Shown in pieces: positions 1-8,268 of a DNA stretch of 64,000 nucleotides. Within the stretch, counting starts at the first letter, position 1; every line of letters starts with the position of its first letter. A program made the translations under genes and the position numbers. Location of the stretch: assembly GCF_000425845.1 (NCBI RefSeq), contig NZ_AUEF01000008.1, forward strand, positions 1 to 64,000, written 5' to 3'. Below the pieces are notes generated by a model, which saw only the letters and a list, made by a program, of their open reading frames with translations, made no database searches and was not told the origin of the DNA. The DNA is from Jeotgalicoccus psychrophilus DSM 19085 (lineage in GTDB: Bacteria; Bacillota; Bacilli; Staphylococcales; Salinicoccaceae).

Positions 1-249
1 TAGAATCTCGTTTTCCATTTTTAACTGTTGAATGTCTTTGCGAAGTCTTCTGAGTTCGCGCTCTTCTTCAGATAAATTGTCAATATGATTAAATGAACCT
101 GTGTTCTGATGATTTTTAACCCATTTATCTAAAGCTGAAGCCGTGAGATCATACTCCCGTACAATTTCAGATTTTGATTTACCATTTTCAAATAATCGGA
201 CCATCTGTAGTTTAAATTCAGGGGTAAATGTTCTTCTCGTTCTTGACAT
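1..249 (-). CDS. IS3-family transposase OrfA (partial, N-terminal 83 residues)
   Basis: The reading frame begins with ATG at 249-247 and is still open at base 1, so it is cut by the window edge. The protein starts MSRTRRTFTPEFKLQMVRLF, the usual opening of IS3/IS150-type OrfA with its helix-turn-helix. A second helix-turn-helix stretch (residues 25-48) and the start of a leucine-zipper-like segment (residues 60-83, repeated L and R/K) follow. OrfA binds the terminal repeats and is fused to the OrfB integrase by frameshifting in this family. OrfB would lie to the left, outside the window. No internal stop is visible in the part present. Confidence 0.88.
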   Translation of the reverse strand, partial: MSRTRRTFTPEFKLQMVRLFENGKSKSEIVREYDLTASALDKWVKNHQNTGSFNHIDNLSEEERELRRLRKDIQQLKMENEIL

Positions 250-320
250 AAAAAAACGCCTACTTTCATTGATTTAACAATAACCTCCCTCATAGGAGTT
301 GTCCAATCAAGTGTAGACGA
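1..320 (-). mobile_element. IS3-family insertion sequence, left-end portion
   Basis: The end of an IS3-family element runs off the left edge of the window. It contains the start of orfA (1-249) and a terminal inverted-repeat-like end at about 300-320, which reads TCTACACTTGATTGGACA on the minus strand. The outer boundary near base 320 is inferred from that terminal sequence and from the ribosome binding site of the next gene starting right after it. The other end and the target duplication lie outside the window. Confidence 0.75.
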
Positions 321-343
321 TTCATTAGCATGGAAGGAGGTGA

Positions 344-368
344 CATCATGTGGCTAACTTTATTTGAT
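344..368 (+). repeat. Direct repeat a of Fst-type locus (over toxin start codon)
   Basis: The stretch beginning CATCATGTGG and containing AACTTTATTTG covers the toxin start codon. It recurs with one small indel at 511-534. In the pAD1 par (Fst) locus such direct repeats are where toxin mRNA and antisense RNA pair in addition to the shared terminator. Confidence 0.7.
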
Positions 369-443
369 TTAATAATTGCACCAATTATTGTCGGTGTAAT
401 TATAGCTCTATTTAATTATTGGTTAGATAGAGATAAAAAATAG
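348..443 (+). CDS. Fst/PepA1-family type I toxin, 31-residue membrane peptide
   Basis: A 31-residue peptide (MWLTLFDLIIAPIIVGVIIA, then LFNYWLDRDKK) has the Fst-family layout: a short N-terminus, the I-A-P-I-x-V-G core inside one hydrophobic membrane segment (about residues 4-24) and a charged tail. A strong ribosome binding site (AAGGAGGTGA, 333-342) sits at good spacing before ATG 348. Fst peptides insert in the membrane and stop growth when their antisense RNA is lost, so they stabilise plasmids. Direct repeats, a shared terminator and a convergent antisense promoter follow, as in the pAD1 par locus. Oddly, the IS end lies only about 12 bases before the ribosome binding site, so the native promoter may be gone. 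No close sequence comparison could be run. Confidence 0.8.
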   Translation: MWLTLFDLIIAPIIVGVIIALFNYWLDRDKK

Positions 444-470
444 CTAGATGACTTCCAATACACCATTAAA

Positions 471-502
471 AATCCCCAATCTACGGACATAGATTGGGGA
501 TT
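471..502. terminator. Bidirectional terminator shared by toxin mRNA and antisense RNA
   Basis: A perfect 12 bp stem (AATCCCCAATCT / AGATTGGGGATT) with an 8-base loop is extended by a weaker outer ACACC/GGTGT pairing. A T run follows on the minus strand. Its position between the convergent toxin and antisense genes is the classical Fst arrangement. Confidence 0.8.
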
Positions 503-510
503 CGGTGTTT

Positions 511-534
511 CATCATGTGGAAACTTTATTTGTT
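511..534 (+). repeat. Direct repeat b of Fst-type locus
   Basis: This is the second copy of the CATCATGTGG...AACTTTATTTG stretch, at the 5' end of the predicted antisense RNA. It differs from the copy at 344-368 by one small indel and the last bases. Confidence 0.7.
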
Positions 535-540
535 AAGTAA

Positions 541-570
541 ATTATAGCATTCCGAATACTCACTTGTAAA
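541..570 (-). promoter_or_regulatory. Promoter of the antisense RNA
   Basis: On the minus strand there is a perfect -10 (TATAAT, 546-541) and a near-perfect -35 (TTTACA, 570-565) separated by 18 bp. No minus-strand coding sequence starts downstream, so it fits the antitoxin RNA. Confidence 0.75.
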
Positions 571-621
571 TAAAAAAAGTCTATACCTGTCAAAACAATT
601 CAGTATATTTATTGCCCTTAT

Positions 622-1133
622 GTCACTCACTTTTTCTCTCATTAATCACTTTATAAATGGTTAATCTATACACACCTACCATCTTTGCGATTTCTTCATC
701 TGAATAGTTGTACTATTTATATAGCGACATTATCATCCCTTTCTTTTGATCCGTTATGCCAGGTCGCCCACATAATCATCCTCTGTCACGTGCTGGCTCT
801 AGACCTTTCTTTGTCGCTCACTTAATAAGTTTGTTTATAGTTCTGCAAATTCACTCATCATAGTAAAGTACATTTCCCCCATCGCATCTTTAGTTGTAAT
901 ATTCACATCTATAATTTGAAAATCAATCTTTTCATTTTCAAGGTGTTGAGATAGCTCAATCAATTGTTTCGTCGTGCGACCTAATCATCTAGCTCAGTAA
1001 TCACAAGTGTGTCACCATCACGCATGTAATCTAAAAACTTATCTAACTCTGTCCGTCTATACTTTCTTCCACTGAATTTCTCTGAGAATATGCGATTACA
1101 CCCATATTCTTTTAATACATCGATTTTTAAGAA
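622..1133 (-). pseudogene. Decayed serine recombinase (resolvase/invertase family)
   Basis: Minus-strand translation in shifting frames gives recognisable resolvase pieces in the right order: EYGCNRIFSEKFSG, then LDYMRDGDTLVITELD, then LGRTTKQLIELSQHLENEKI, then MGEMYFTMMSEFAEL, and near the end a helix-turn-helix (DEEIAKMVGVYRLTIYKVI). Frameshifts and stop codons separate the pieces, and the N-terminal YxRVS segment with the catalytic serine is not visible. The gene is therefore dead. It sits next to one copy of the repeated segment (1128-1330), like the second recombinase remnant at 18254. The ends given are approximate. Confidence 0.75.
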
Positions 1134-1330
1134 CGATCAATATTTTGCATATAAATTTATGAACGTTTTCATTTATAAAAAGAAAATTAATCTTCTGGTT
1201 AAACAATTTATAGATGTGCTTCTTTCTATTAAATTTTGTTTTTTTAGGGTAGATCCCAAATAGACATTAATAGAATATCGATTTTACTGCTTATCACTTT
1301 CTTCTTTATTTTGCATGTAAATGAGAAAAC
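1128..1330. repeat. Recombination-site-like repeat, copy 1
   Basis: It shares the word order CAATATTTTGCATATA, ATGAACGTT, CTTCTGGTTAAA, TAGATCCCAAATAGACA and TTTATTTTGCA with segments at 3508-4010, 11730-11990 and 17965-18230. It lies just upstream of the recombinase remnant, where resolvases keep their res site. It is non-coding on inspection. Confidence 0.55.
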
Positions 1331-1368
1331 TCCAACTCCTTTGCTAAGAAAGGGGATTGGAGTTTTTT
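1324..1368. terminator. Terminator hairpin
   Basis: An AAAACTCCAA arm pairs with TTGGAGTTTT around an imperfect inner stem. T runs follow on both strands. It can end minus-strand transcription coming from the regulator gene at 1509-2098. Confidence 0.6.
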
Positions 1369-1508
1369 CTGTACTTATAGCAACTACCAATCAGTTATGA
1401 TATGTAAACTGTAAAATTGACTGGAAGCCTTCTAACTTCATTTACACAAGATATTTTACGCTCTCGCATTATTATTTTTATTCGAATTTAGTAATGTAAT
1501 CATTAAGT

Positions 1509-2098
1509 TTAATAAGGGTTCTTAAATCCTAAAATTATTCCTTCTATCACAACCATGGACTTCTCTATTGCTTTTTTCTTATCGTTTTGTTCTGACACCC
1601 ATATTGAAAGTTCGTTAATAGCTCCTGATAAAGCATGCGTCATTACAATTGAAGAGTTTTGTTGAAGAATATCCTTATCTTGTAACTGTTCAATCTGATT
1701 TTGTAGTAATTTCATTGAGTTTTCTTTGTCAAATCTTCGGAAAATTTGCCACCCCAATACAGATGGACCGTCTACTAGCAGAATTCGATACATATTTTCT
1801 TTTGAAATAGTTTCAATGAATATTCTACAGCCTTCTATTAATTGCTCCAACTGATCCTCGTTTTTTTCATCTACTGCACTAATTTCTTCTGCAATTAGTT
1901 GATGCGCGTGCTCGAAAACTGCATAAAACAATCCTTTTTTGCTCTTAAAGTGATGGTATACTGCCCCGCGTGTCAATTGCTCTGTTTCAACAATATCTTC
2001 CAATGAAACTTTTGAATAGCCATGTTCCGAAAATAATTCGGTTGCAATTTCTATTAATTGTTTTCTAGTTTGATTAGCTTGTTCCTTTTTTTTTTCAC
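1509..2098 (-). CDS. TetR-family regulator with start codon out of frame (poly-A slippage)
   Basis: The frame encodes a complete TetR-type protein: an N-terminal helix-turn-helix (RKQLIEIATELFSEHGYSKV, with LTRGAVYHHFKSKKGLF as recognition region) and a C-terminal ligand domain typical of about 195-residue members. A GTG start at 2098-2096 has a proper ribosome binding site (GAGAGGT, 2113-2107) but is followed by exactly ten A residues. With ten the frame is wrong; with eleven or eight it reads into the protein. In frame, a TAA precedes the coding region with no usable start until an internal TTG at 2003, which would remove most of the DNA-binding domain. This is a frameshift mutation, reversible slippage or a sequencing error. 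It is last in the VOC-AlkC-TetR operon and would be expected to repress it. Confidence 0.75.
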
Positions 2099-2112
2099 TT
2101 TAAAGTACCTCT

Positions 2113-2883
2113 CTATATTTCTCTTATCATTTCTAGTGCTCCTGGATATTCCTTTTTAACTAAAGTACGCAGTCCTCTTTTTATTACTATTGGTGATGTA
2201 GTTGTTCTTCTTTCAAGTAGCCATGATAACACGATTTCTGGCTCTTCTTTAGATAGATCGTTAAGGTGATTTCCTACAGATTTTCTGACGTAATTAGATG
2301 AATCATTTTTAAGTGAATCAAGTAAAACTAAATTTTGATTTATATCCCCATTTATATAGTCTATCTTTGAGGCCCAGGGTAATCTTGGGCGAGTTCCTTC
2401 GCTTACAAGTCGTCTTACGTGAGAATTATTATCTTTTCTCCATATATCAAAGTATTTTAAGCATTCGTTAGTATTGTTTACAATAAATGGTCGAATTGCA
2501 TATTCTGAGGTGTGTCTTTGAGTAATCTCATAAAGTGCTTCCAAAGATAAAGAGACATGACTTGAGCCATATAATTCTACGTAACGTGCTATGGGCATTA
2601 GAAAATAACCGTTCGTAAACATGCCTTTTTCTGTCTGGTTTACTGGTCCCAGTACAGACAATAATACAAGAAGCGCTTTATCAAACTCTTTAGGCAGCGC
2701 TTTGTGTAATTCTTCTGCAATCACTAAAACACGTGCTTTTAATTCTTTGTTCTCTACTCTTTTCGAAACATTATCGATAAATATTTTGTTGGGAAATGAT
2801 TTATAATTTATTGAAATTAATGTCGCTAACCTTTCAGCTAAATCCTTGTCAAAATAATATTTGAGTGGAATATACTGACCCAT
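2113..2883 (-). CDS. AlkC-like DNA alkylation repair protein (HEAT repeats)
   Basis: This 256-residue protein is almost all helical, with repeating pairs of helices in the HEAT-like style of the AlkC/AlkD glycosylases. The stretch HVRRLVSEGTRPRLPWA (about 155-171) matches the conserved SEGTRPRLPW signature of the AlkC branch, and NYVRKSVGNHLNDLSKE (about 197-213) is the next DNA-facing repeat. AlkC/AlkD proteins excise N3- and N7-alkylated purines. It follows the VOC gene by 2 bases, and its stop overlaps the ribosome binding site of the regulator gene, so the three form an operon. The pairing suggests a response to a reactive or alkylating compound, which is inference. Confidence 0.8.
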   Translation of the reverse strand: MGQYIPLKYYFDKDLAERLATLISINYKSFPNKIFIDNVSKRVENKELKARVLVIAEELHKALPKEFDKALLVLLSVLGPVNQTEKGMFTNGYFLMPIARYVELYGSSHVSLSLEALYEITQRHTSEYAIRPFIVNNTNECLKYFDIWRKDNNSHVRRLVSEGTRPRLPWASKIDYINGDINQNLVLLDSLKNDSSNYVRKSVGNHLNDLSKEEPEIVLSWLLERRTTTSPIVIKRGLRTLVKKEYPGALEMIREI

Positions 2884-2885
2884 TA

Positions 2886-3314
2886 TTAATTTGAACCAAA
2901 ATTCTCGTCTACATATTGTTTTGTGTAATTATCGTCCGCAGGGATAACTTTTATTACATCTATTAGAACACCATTAGGATCTCTTGTAATAAAGTGTCGT
3001 TGCCCGAATGCTTCACTACGTATATCCAATACGATAGGCAACTGGTTTTCTATTGCAAGTTTTTGATAAATAGCATCAACATCTTCTACCTCTATGTTCA
3101 ATAAAAGACCTTGCGCTGCCTTGCCATAACCTTCAGGTATTGTTTCGTGGTTAAGGTCAAGTAAAGCCAATTCACCGTTCGTTCGTTTATTAACAAGACT
3201 TACATACCAGTCAGCCTCGAATGATACTGAATATCCAAAATAATTCATATAGAATTCTTTGCTGCGCTTCAACTCTTCAATCATCAATACAGGATAAAAA
3301 CTATTCCATTTCAA
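2886..3314 (-). CDS. VOC-superfamily (glyoxalase/bleomycin-resistance-like) protein
   Basis: The 142-residue protein shows the paired beta-alpha-beta modules of the vicinal oxygen chelate fold: an N-terminal module ([20 protein letters not shown]) and a C-terminal one ending [19 protein letters not shown], the usual 'DPNG' turn before the last strand. Such proteins bind or modify small reactive molecules or antibiotics. The substrate cannot be read from sequence. The start is TTG at 3314 with AAAGGAG upstream; the nearby ATG is out of frame. It heads the operon with the AlkC-like and TetR genes, under the operator at 3345-3375. Confidence 0.75.
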   Translation of the reverse strand: MKWNSFYPVLMIEELKRSKEFYMNYFGYSVSFEADWYVSLVNKRTNGELALLDLNHETIPEGYGKAAQGLLLNIEVEDVDAIYQKLAIENQLPIVLDIRSEAFGQRHFITRDPNGVLIDVIKVIPADDNYTKQYVDENFGSN

Positions 3315-3344
3315 TTAAATCACTCTCCTTTACAATATAAATCA

Positions 3345-3375
3345 ATTATACATACGTACTGTATGTATGTATATA
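3345..3375 (-). promoter_or_regulatory. Promoter with palindromic operator for the VOC-AlkC-TetR operon
   Basis: On the minus strand there is a perfect TATAAT (3350-3345), and just upstream a dyad ACATAC-5-GTATGT centred at 3358 inside a TA-rich alternating stretch. The dyad lies in the -10/-35 spacer, a usual place for a TetR-type operator. Assignment to the regulator at 1509-2098 is inferred from the operon. Confidence 0.6.
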
Positions 3376-3507
3376 TAAAAAACTTTATTTTTACTTTGAT
3401 TAAGCATTAAATGCTAGAATTTCTATGGAATTTATTGTGTTTTTATTTACTTTTAATATTAAATTAACATTTCCTGTTGTATCTTTTTTGGGTCATCTTT
3501 TCATAAG

Positions 3508-4010
3508 TATCTTCAGAAATAAGCGTTCGTAAAAGTACACTTTTAAGAACGGTTTAAAAACATTTGAAATAGATTAAAATAAACGTTCTTAAACATATAA
3601 AAATAGTTTACGAACGTTCAATATTTTGCATATACTTTTACGAACGTTATTCATTTATAATTAGAAAAAAATCTTCTGGTTAAAAATTTATAGATGTGTT
3701 TTTCTCTCTTAAATTTTTGATTGATTAAAGTAGATCCTAAATAGACAACACTAGAGTGTCTCTTTCACCGATGAATTGCATATATTTTAAATACTATTTT
3801 GCACATACTACTTTAGAACCCAGCTTGTCTTCTTACGAAGACAAGCTGGGTTCTTTAATTATAATGCAAATTATCGTCTGAATTAGTGCAGAATAATTAC
3901 GAAAGTGACAGAAGGGGTAACCGGATGTGAATCGGTGATTAAAGTTTAGCAGACCTTTGTCTTAAATCTGGGTGTGACTTTTGACTTTATTTTGCACTTA
4001 TTTAAGTGAT
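3508..4010. repeat. Recombination-site-like repeat, copy 2 (most complete)
   Basis: This non-coding stretch holds all parts of the repeated segment: inverted AACGTT/GAACG boxes (3510-3650), CAATATTTTGCATATA, CTTCTGGTTAAA, TAGATCCTAAATAGACA, a hairpin (3815-3854), GCAAATTATCG and TTTATTTTGCACTTA. The part from about 3766 to 3912 aligns visibly with 17965-18113, hairpin included, and the part from 3960 aligns with 11915-11950. It separates the VOC-AlkC-TetR cassette from the cadmium cassette. Confidence 0.6.
3815..3854. terminator. Strong hairpin, probable terminator
   Basis: An 18 bp stem, beginning AGAACCCAGCTTGTCTTC, closes on a 4-base loop and is followed by TTAATT. It is part of the repeated segment; a weaker homologue is at 18022-18060. 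No coding sequence directly precedes it, so its target is uncertain. Confidence 0.6.
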
Positions 4011-4026
4011 ATTTTGCACTAAAATT

Positions 4027-4062
4027 AAGCCGATATCTCACATTAAAAGAGAGATATCGGCT
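4027..4062 (-). terminator. Terminator of the cadCAD operon
   Basis: AAGCCGATATCTC pairs with GAGATATCGGCTT around a short A-rich loop, 15 bases after the cadD stop, with a T-rich tail on the minus strand. Confidence 0.8.
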
Positions 4063-4076
4063 TATAAAATTTTCTA

Positions 4077-4697
4077 TTAAAATAGGAATGAGAACAGAGC
4101 GTTGAATGTGCCATTTTCAAATAGGATATAAATTCCTAATCCTATAAAGACGATTGGAACGATCCAACGTTCATATTTTTCGATTTTATCTGAAACAAAA
4201 TTCAAGGAAGCCAATCGATAGCTGATTAGACATAGAACACCAACCATGATCATGAAAACAATGACGGCAATAATGATTTCCATCATATTTAAAGTCGTAA
4301 AGTACGGTATATAGATAGCGAAATCATCCGCACTGGAAGCCAGTACAATGAAAGTGACCGTTATGAATAATTGATTGAATCTGCCTGAAGAGAAAAGGGA
4401 GAGAATGTTGCCTTCATCTTCGTCTTCTTCACCTTGAATCCATATTTTTATACCCAGGTAAAGCGGCAGCAGTCCAAGCAGTCCGATCATCCATTGTTGG
4501 GGAACTAGATTAGCAACGCCCAATGACACCAGAAGACTCGCGAGTATAATAATGACTGTCCCAATATATTGTCCAATCCAGATATGTTTTATTTGATTAC
4601 TCTTTTTGATTTGCGAAAACAGAAGAATCAATATGACGAGATAGTCGATTCCTGTCGCTACATAGATGGCAGCAGCTGTAAATGCCGTTATAATCAT
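4077..4697 (-). CDS. cadD: CadD-family cadmium resistance transporter
   Basis: The 206-residue protein has five to six hydrophobic segments and the CadD-family start [21 protein letters not shown] glutamate/aspartate-rich loop (GEEDEDEGN, about 88-96) and the conserved [13 protein letters not shown] stretch (about 121-133) fit a cation exporter of the LysE-like superfamily. CadD gives cadmium (and some zinc) resistance in staphylococci. Its start overlaps the cadA stop by four bases, so the two are translationally coupled and share the CadC-controlled promoter. Confidence 0.9.
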   Translation of the reverse strand: MIITAFTAAAIYVATGIDYLVILILLFSQIKKSNQIKHIWIGQYIGTVIIILASLLVSLGVANLVPQQWMIGLLGLLPLYLGIKIWIQGEEDEDEGNILSLFSSGRFNQLFITVTFIVLASSADDFAIYIPYFTTLNMMEIIIAVIVFMIMVGVLCLISYRLASLNFVSDKIEKYERWIVPIVFIGLGIYILFENGTFNALFSFLF

Positions 4698-7162
4698 TTT
4701 TCCAACTCCAATATTTCGACATCAGTACTTTTATTTATCTGGGAAGAACCCAAGCTTAATTCATCTTCCTTCACACGCATAAGCCTCAAACCATTCAAGG
4801 CCACCACTAAAGTGGCACCCATGTCCGAGAGAATCGCAATCCATAGTGTCAGCCATCCTGGGATGACCAACAATAGAGCAATCAGTTTGATTCCAATGGC
4901 AAAAGCGATATTCGCTTTGATGATGTTCAATGTTTTACGGCTAAGTTTGATGGTAAAGGGCAGTTTCCTCAGGTCATCGCCCATTAAAGCGACATCCGCT
5001 GTTTCAAGAGCGGTATCTGTACCGGCGCCACCCATAGCGATACCAACGGTGGAAGCTGCCAGCGCCGGGGCGTCATTGACCCCATCGCCGACCATGCCTA
5101 CATGACGATAATCAGTTTTTAGTTGCTTGATTACGTCTAGTTTATCCTGCGGGAGTAATTCAGATTGAATATCTGTGACACCGACATGTGAACCAATCGC
5201 ACGGGCAGTACTATGATTATCCCCCGTAAGCATGACTGTTTTTTCGATGCCTGCCTGATGCAGCTTCTGGATTACCGCTTTACTTGATTCGCGGACTTCA
5301 TCCGCGACTGCAATGATTGCCTGAACTGTATTTTTCGTTCCTGCAACCATAACGGTCTTACCTTGTTCTTGAAGTGTTTTGACATCACTTTTAATTGAAT
5401 CATTGAAATTAGCTGCCTCTATCTCTTCAAATAATGCCGGGCTGCCAACGTAATACATTTCATTATTGATTTTGCCCCGTATCCCTTTGCCTGTAATGGA
5501 AGAAAAGTCTTCGACAAAAATATCAGAATAAGGAAGGTTATAACTGTCTGCCTTCTTTATAATCGCGGATGCCAATGGATGCTGGGAACGATCTTCCAAT
5601 GCTGTGATGACTGCCAGCATTTCCTTTTCATCAATTGCATTGTCGATTAAACGATAATCAGTTACAACCGGGACGCCTTTTGTGAGTGTGCCGGTCTTAT
5701 CAAATGCAATGGCCTTTAATCCACCCATTTCTTCGAGGTAGACCCCGCCTTTTACAAGGACTCCCTTCTTGGCAGCATTTCCGATTGCCGAAACAATCGC
5801 TATCGGCGTGGAAATTACCAATGCACATGGACAACCTACAACGAGAACCGCTAACCCTTGATACACCCAAGTGGACCAGCTCGCACCGAAAAATAACGGG
5901 GGTACAATCGCAACCAGCACTGCGACAACCATAATGGCAGGCGTATAATATTTTGCAAATTTATCAACGAATGCCTGGGCAGGAGCACGCTCACCTTGTG
6001 CTTCTTCCACCAGATGAATGATTTTGGCAATGGTCGTATCTTCAACCAATTTAGTGATTTTAACTTCCAGTAAGCCTTCTTCGTTCAGTGTCCCTGCAAA
6101 TACTTCATCATCGATCGATTTTTCAACCGGCACTGATTCACCTGTGATTGCTGCCTGGTTGATTGCAGAGTAGCCATTGACAATTACGCCGTCCATAGCA
6201 ATTTTCTGTCCAGGCTTAACAATCATGATATCGCCCACAGCAATATCATTGACGTGCACTGTCATTTCCTGTCCGTTGCGTCTGACAAGTGCCTCTTTAG
6301 GAGCAATATCCATCAATGAACTGATGGATTGCCTTGCTCGATCCATCGAGAAACGCTCCAACGCTTCGCTGATGGCAAACAAGATGACAACAATGGCGAC
6401 CTCGGCCCATTCTCCGATGATGACACCGCCAATCACTGCGACTGTCATCAGGGTTCGCATATCAAATTCAAACCGGACTAAATTCTGGAGACCCGTTTTC
6501 AGCATTGAAGCCCCTCCGACAATCATGGAAGTGATGAACAGCAGTGGTGTAAGAATATTGTCATCACCATTCACCAACATTGAAATGAAGCCAAAAGCGA
6601 TAAACAGTAGCGAATAGAGCAGAGTGCTGTGCTTTTTATAAAATGGAATGGTTACTTCCTTTTCTTTTTTGTCTTGTCCACTTTCTTCCCGGGATTTCTC
6701 AGGCACCACTTTGAGGTTTTCAAACGCCCCTGCTTCTTCCAGTTCCTCAACCGTTGCAGAACCATATACAGAAATTTTTGATGCGCCAAAATTCACCTTC
6801 GCATCTTGAACTTCAGGTAGTTTCTTCACATTATTCTCAAATTTCCCTGCACAGTTCGCACAGGAAAACCCCTGAACACGGTAAACTTTTTTTTCTTTAT
6901 TTACTTCTGGTTGCGTTTGACGCATAGACTTTTCAGGCACCACTTTGAGGTTTTCAAATGCCCCTGCTTCTTCCAGTTCCTCAACCGTTGCAGAACCATA
7001 TACAGAAATTTTTGATGCGCCAAAATTCACCTTCGCATCTTGAACTTCAGGTAGTTTCTTCACATTACGCTCAAATTTCCCTGCACAGTTCGCACAGGAA
7101 AACCCCTGAACACGGTAAACTTTTTTTTCTTCTTCAGTCAGCTCTGCAATCCCTTCAGACAT
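4694..7162 (-). CDS. cadA: CadA cadmium/zinc/lead-exporting P1B-type ATPase with two HMA domains
   Basis: This 822-residue heavy-metal ATPase pumps Cd2+/Zn2+/Pb2+ out across the membrane. Visible motifs are two N-terminal metal-binding domains with CANC (Cys23/Cys26 and Cys101/Cys104), TGES (340-343), the transmembrane CPC (444-446), DKTGT (488-492, phosphorylated Asp488), the HP motif (528-529) and GDGVND (692-697). Many CadA proteins have one HMA domain. Here the two are almost identical, also at DNA level (6692-6892 and 6926-7126), which points to a recent duplication or gene conversion. The start overlaps cadC by eight bases, giving the operon order cadC-cadA-cadD. Confidence 0.95.
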   Translation of the reverse strand: MSEGIAELTEEEKKVYRVQGFSCANCAGKFERNVKKLPEVQDAKVNFGASKISVYGSATVEELEEAGAFENLKVVPEKSMRQTQPEVNKEKKVYRVQGFSCANCAGKFENNVKKLPEVQDAKVNFGASKISVYGSATVEELEEAGAFENLKVVPEKSREESGQDKKEKEVTIPFYKKHSTLLYSLLFIAFGFISMLVNGDDNILTPLLFITSMIVGGASMLKTGLQNLVRFEFDMRTLMTVAVIGGVIIGEWAEVAIVVILFAISEALERFSMDRARQSISSLMDIAPKEALVRRNGQEMTVHVNDIAVGDIMIVKPGQKIAMDGVIVNGYSAINQAAITGESVPVEKSIDDEVFAGTLNEEGLLEVKITKLVEDTTIAKIIHLVEEAQGERAPAQAFVDKFAKYYTPAIMVVAVLVAIVPPLFFGASWSTWVYQGLAVLVVGCPCALVISTPIAIVSAIGNAAKKGVLVKGGVYLEEMGGLKAIAFDKTGTLTKGVPVVTDYRLIDNAIDEKEMLAVITALEDRSQHPLASAIIKKADSYNLPYSDIFVEDFSSITGKGIRGKINNEMYYVGSPALFEEIEAANFNDSIKSDVKTLQEQGKTVMVAGTKNTVQAIIAVADEVRESSKAVIQKLHQAGIEKTVMLTGDNHSTARAIGSHVGVTDIQSELLPQDKLDVIKQLKTDYRHVGMVGDGVNDAPALAASTVGIAMGGAGTDTALETADVALMGDDLRKLPFTIKLSRKTLNIIKANIAFAIGIKLIALLLVIPGWLTLWIAILSDMGATLVVALNGLRLMRVKEDELSLGSSQINKSTDVEILELEK
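6692..7126 (-). repeat. Tandem near-identical HMA-domain coding repeat in cadA
   Basis: Two copies of about 201 bp (6926-7126 and 6692-6892) lie 234 bp apart and encode residues 13-79 and 91-157. I see only about four or five base differences and one amino-acid change (ERN versus ENN). Confidence 0.85.
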
Positions 7163-7523
7163 TGGTTATCACTTCTTTCCTATGTATTAATGCAATCGTC
7201 ATGATTTCCCTAATATGCTGATCTTCCAGAGAATAGAACGCAAGTTTGCCTTCTTTCCTGAATGTGACGATGCCTTCTTTGTAGAGAGTGCGTAAATGAT
7301 GAGAAGCATTTGCTACAGTCACACCGAGTATATTTGCGATGTCACAGACACATAATTCCTCTTCCCGGCATAAGGAATAGGTGATTTTGGCCCTATTCAC
7401 ATCAGCGATGGCCTTAAGCATCTGTGATATACCGGCAATATCGACAGTTTGTAAATTCTCTTGCATCCGGTTAACCTTTTCTTCGTCATAACAAAAAACT
7501 TCACATGTTTCTTTTTTATTCAT
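7155..7523 (-). CDS. cadC: CadC metal-sensing repressor (ArsR/SmtB family)
   Basis: This 122-residue winged-helix repressor closely follows pI258 CadC, starting [20 protein letters not shown]. The alpha3N metal-site cysteines are Cys7, Cys11, Cys58 and Cys60, in the motif [25 protein letters not shown]. It releases the cad promoter when Cd, Pb or Zn binds. The gene is first in the cad operon and overlaps cadA by eight bases. Its likely operator is the palindrome just upstream (7538-7557). Confidence 0.95.
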   Translation of the reverse strand: MNKKETCEVFCYDEEKVNRMQENLQTVDIAGISQMLKAIADVNRAKITYSLCREEELCVCDIANILGVTVANASHHLRTLYKEGIVTFRKEGKLAFYSLEDQHIREIMTIALIHRKEVITNV

Positions 7524-7537
7524 ACATACACCTCATC

Positions 7538-7557
7538 ATTCAAATATTTGTTTGAAT
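7538..7557 (-). promoter_or_regulatory. CadC operator upstream of cadC
   Basis: A near-palindrome ATTCAAATATTTGTTTGAAT lies about 15 bases before the cadC start. It resembles the known cad operator core TCAAATAAATATTTGA of pI258. Confidence 0.75.
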
Positions 7558-7570
7558 ATAGTGTATCATC

Positions 7571-8220
7571 TTATTTTTCTTTATTCAAGCAGATGTTTGA
7601 ATAATAAAGGGCCCTACCAACAAAACACGGAAAACATACGCTAAGGAAAATAATGCAATGAAAGATGATTTTCCAATCTCGAACAATTGACTGAATAATT
7701 ACCCTGTCGTGATATGGATTGCTAAAATTATTGCGAACAGTATCCAAGTAAGCATACCGAACGCAGCTAAAAATAATTATTCCTTCAGGTATGTTATGTA
7801 GAAATAAGGTGGTCAACATGAAATTTCCCATACTTGTTCCAATTGTTGATCCAATCGCGATGCCAACAGGGAAATTATGAATTGCTATACTGGTAGTTAA
7901 AAGTACTCCCGATCGAACGAAAATATCTTTTTGATGACTATTAGTGATAATTGTAATTTTATCTATTAATAGATGAATGGATTGGAATAATACTAAGCCT
8001 ATTGCTATTCCACCGATTTAAATTACCCACCCGCCTAATTCAATACTTTCTGGAATCATTTCAAAAAATAATAAACCAATTATAAGGCCTGCACATAATG
8101 AATAAATGAAGCCATGACCACTTTGAAAACCTTTCATTATCCAAGCGAGTCCACCGCCACACCAATTCAAAATGCAGAAGCGAATGCCGGATCATCCATA
8201 CTGCACTCATCCCACTACTC
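7571..8220 (-). pseudogene. Decayed ZIP-family metal transporter
   Basis: Minus-strand translation gives a clear ZIP/GufA-type protein: LAWIMKGFQSGHGFIYSLC, FFEMIPESIELGGWVI, an in-frame TAA, then GGIAIGLVLFQSIHLLIDKI, SIAIHNFPVGIAIGSTIGT and MLTTLFLHNIPEG. The two HNxP motifs are the metal-binding signatures of ZIP membrane segments IV and V. No intact start is seen, there is at least one nonsense codon near 8020, and the part after the second motif (below about 7780) no longer looks like ZIP. ZIP proteins import divalent metals. Two CadC-like palindromes lie between it and cadC. The ends are approximate. Confidence 0.8.
7584..7601. promoter_or_regulatory. Second CadC-like palindrome
   Basis: TTCAAGCAGATGTTTGAA is the same TTCAA-8-TTGAA dyad type as the cadC operator and lies 27 bases further upstream. 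It could be a second operator half or a relic of the regulation of the adjacent ZIP pseudogene. Confidence 0.5.
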
Positions 8221-8268
8221 TCCTTAAAAATGCTTTGTTTATTTTACGCTAAAAAATCAAAACAAAAT

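Larger units (their letters stand above)
466..535 (-). ncRNA. Antisense RNA (RNAII-like antitoxin) of the Fst-type locus
   Basis: A minus-strand promoter at 541-570 would start an RNA near base 535 that reads through direct repeat b (511-534) and ends at the hairpin 471-502 followed by a T run. That gives a transcript of about 70 nt, the size of the Fst antitoxin RNA. It would be complementary to the toxin mRNA across the terminator and matched to the toxin start region through the direct repeat. The ends are inferred from the promoter and terminator positions. Confidence 0.65.

Noticed and set aside
5686-5934. 82-residue plus-strand frame inside cadA, and similar antisense frames inside other long genes
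   Set aside because: Antisense shadow of a conserved ATPase region.
7571-7831. 86-residue frame as an independent gene
   Set aside because: Its beginning (MLTTLFLHNIPEG) is the middle of the decayed ZIP transporter, so it is listed as part of that pseudogene.
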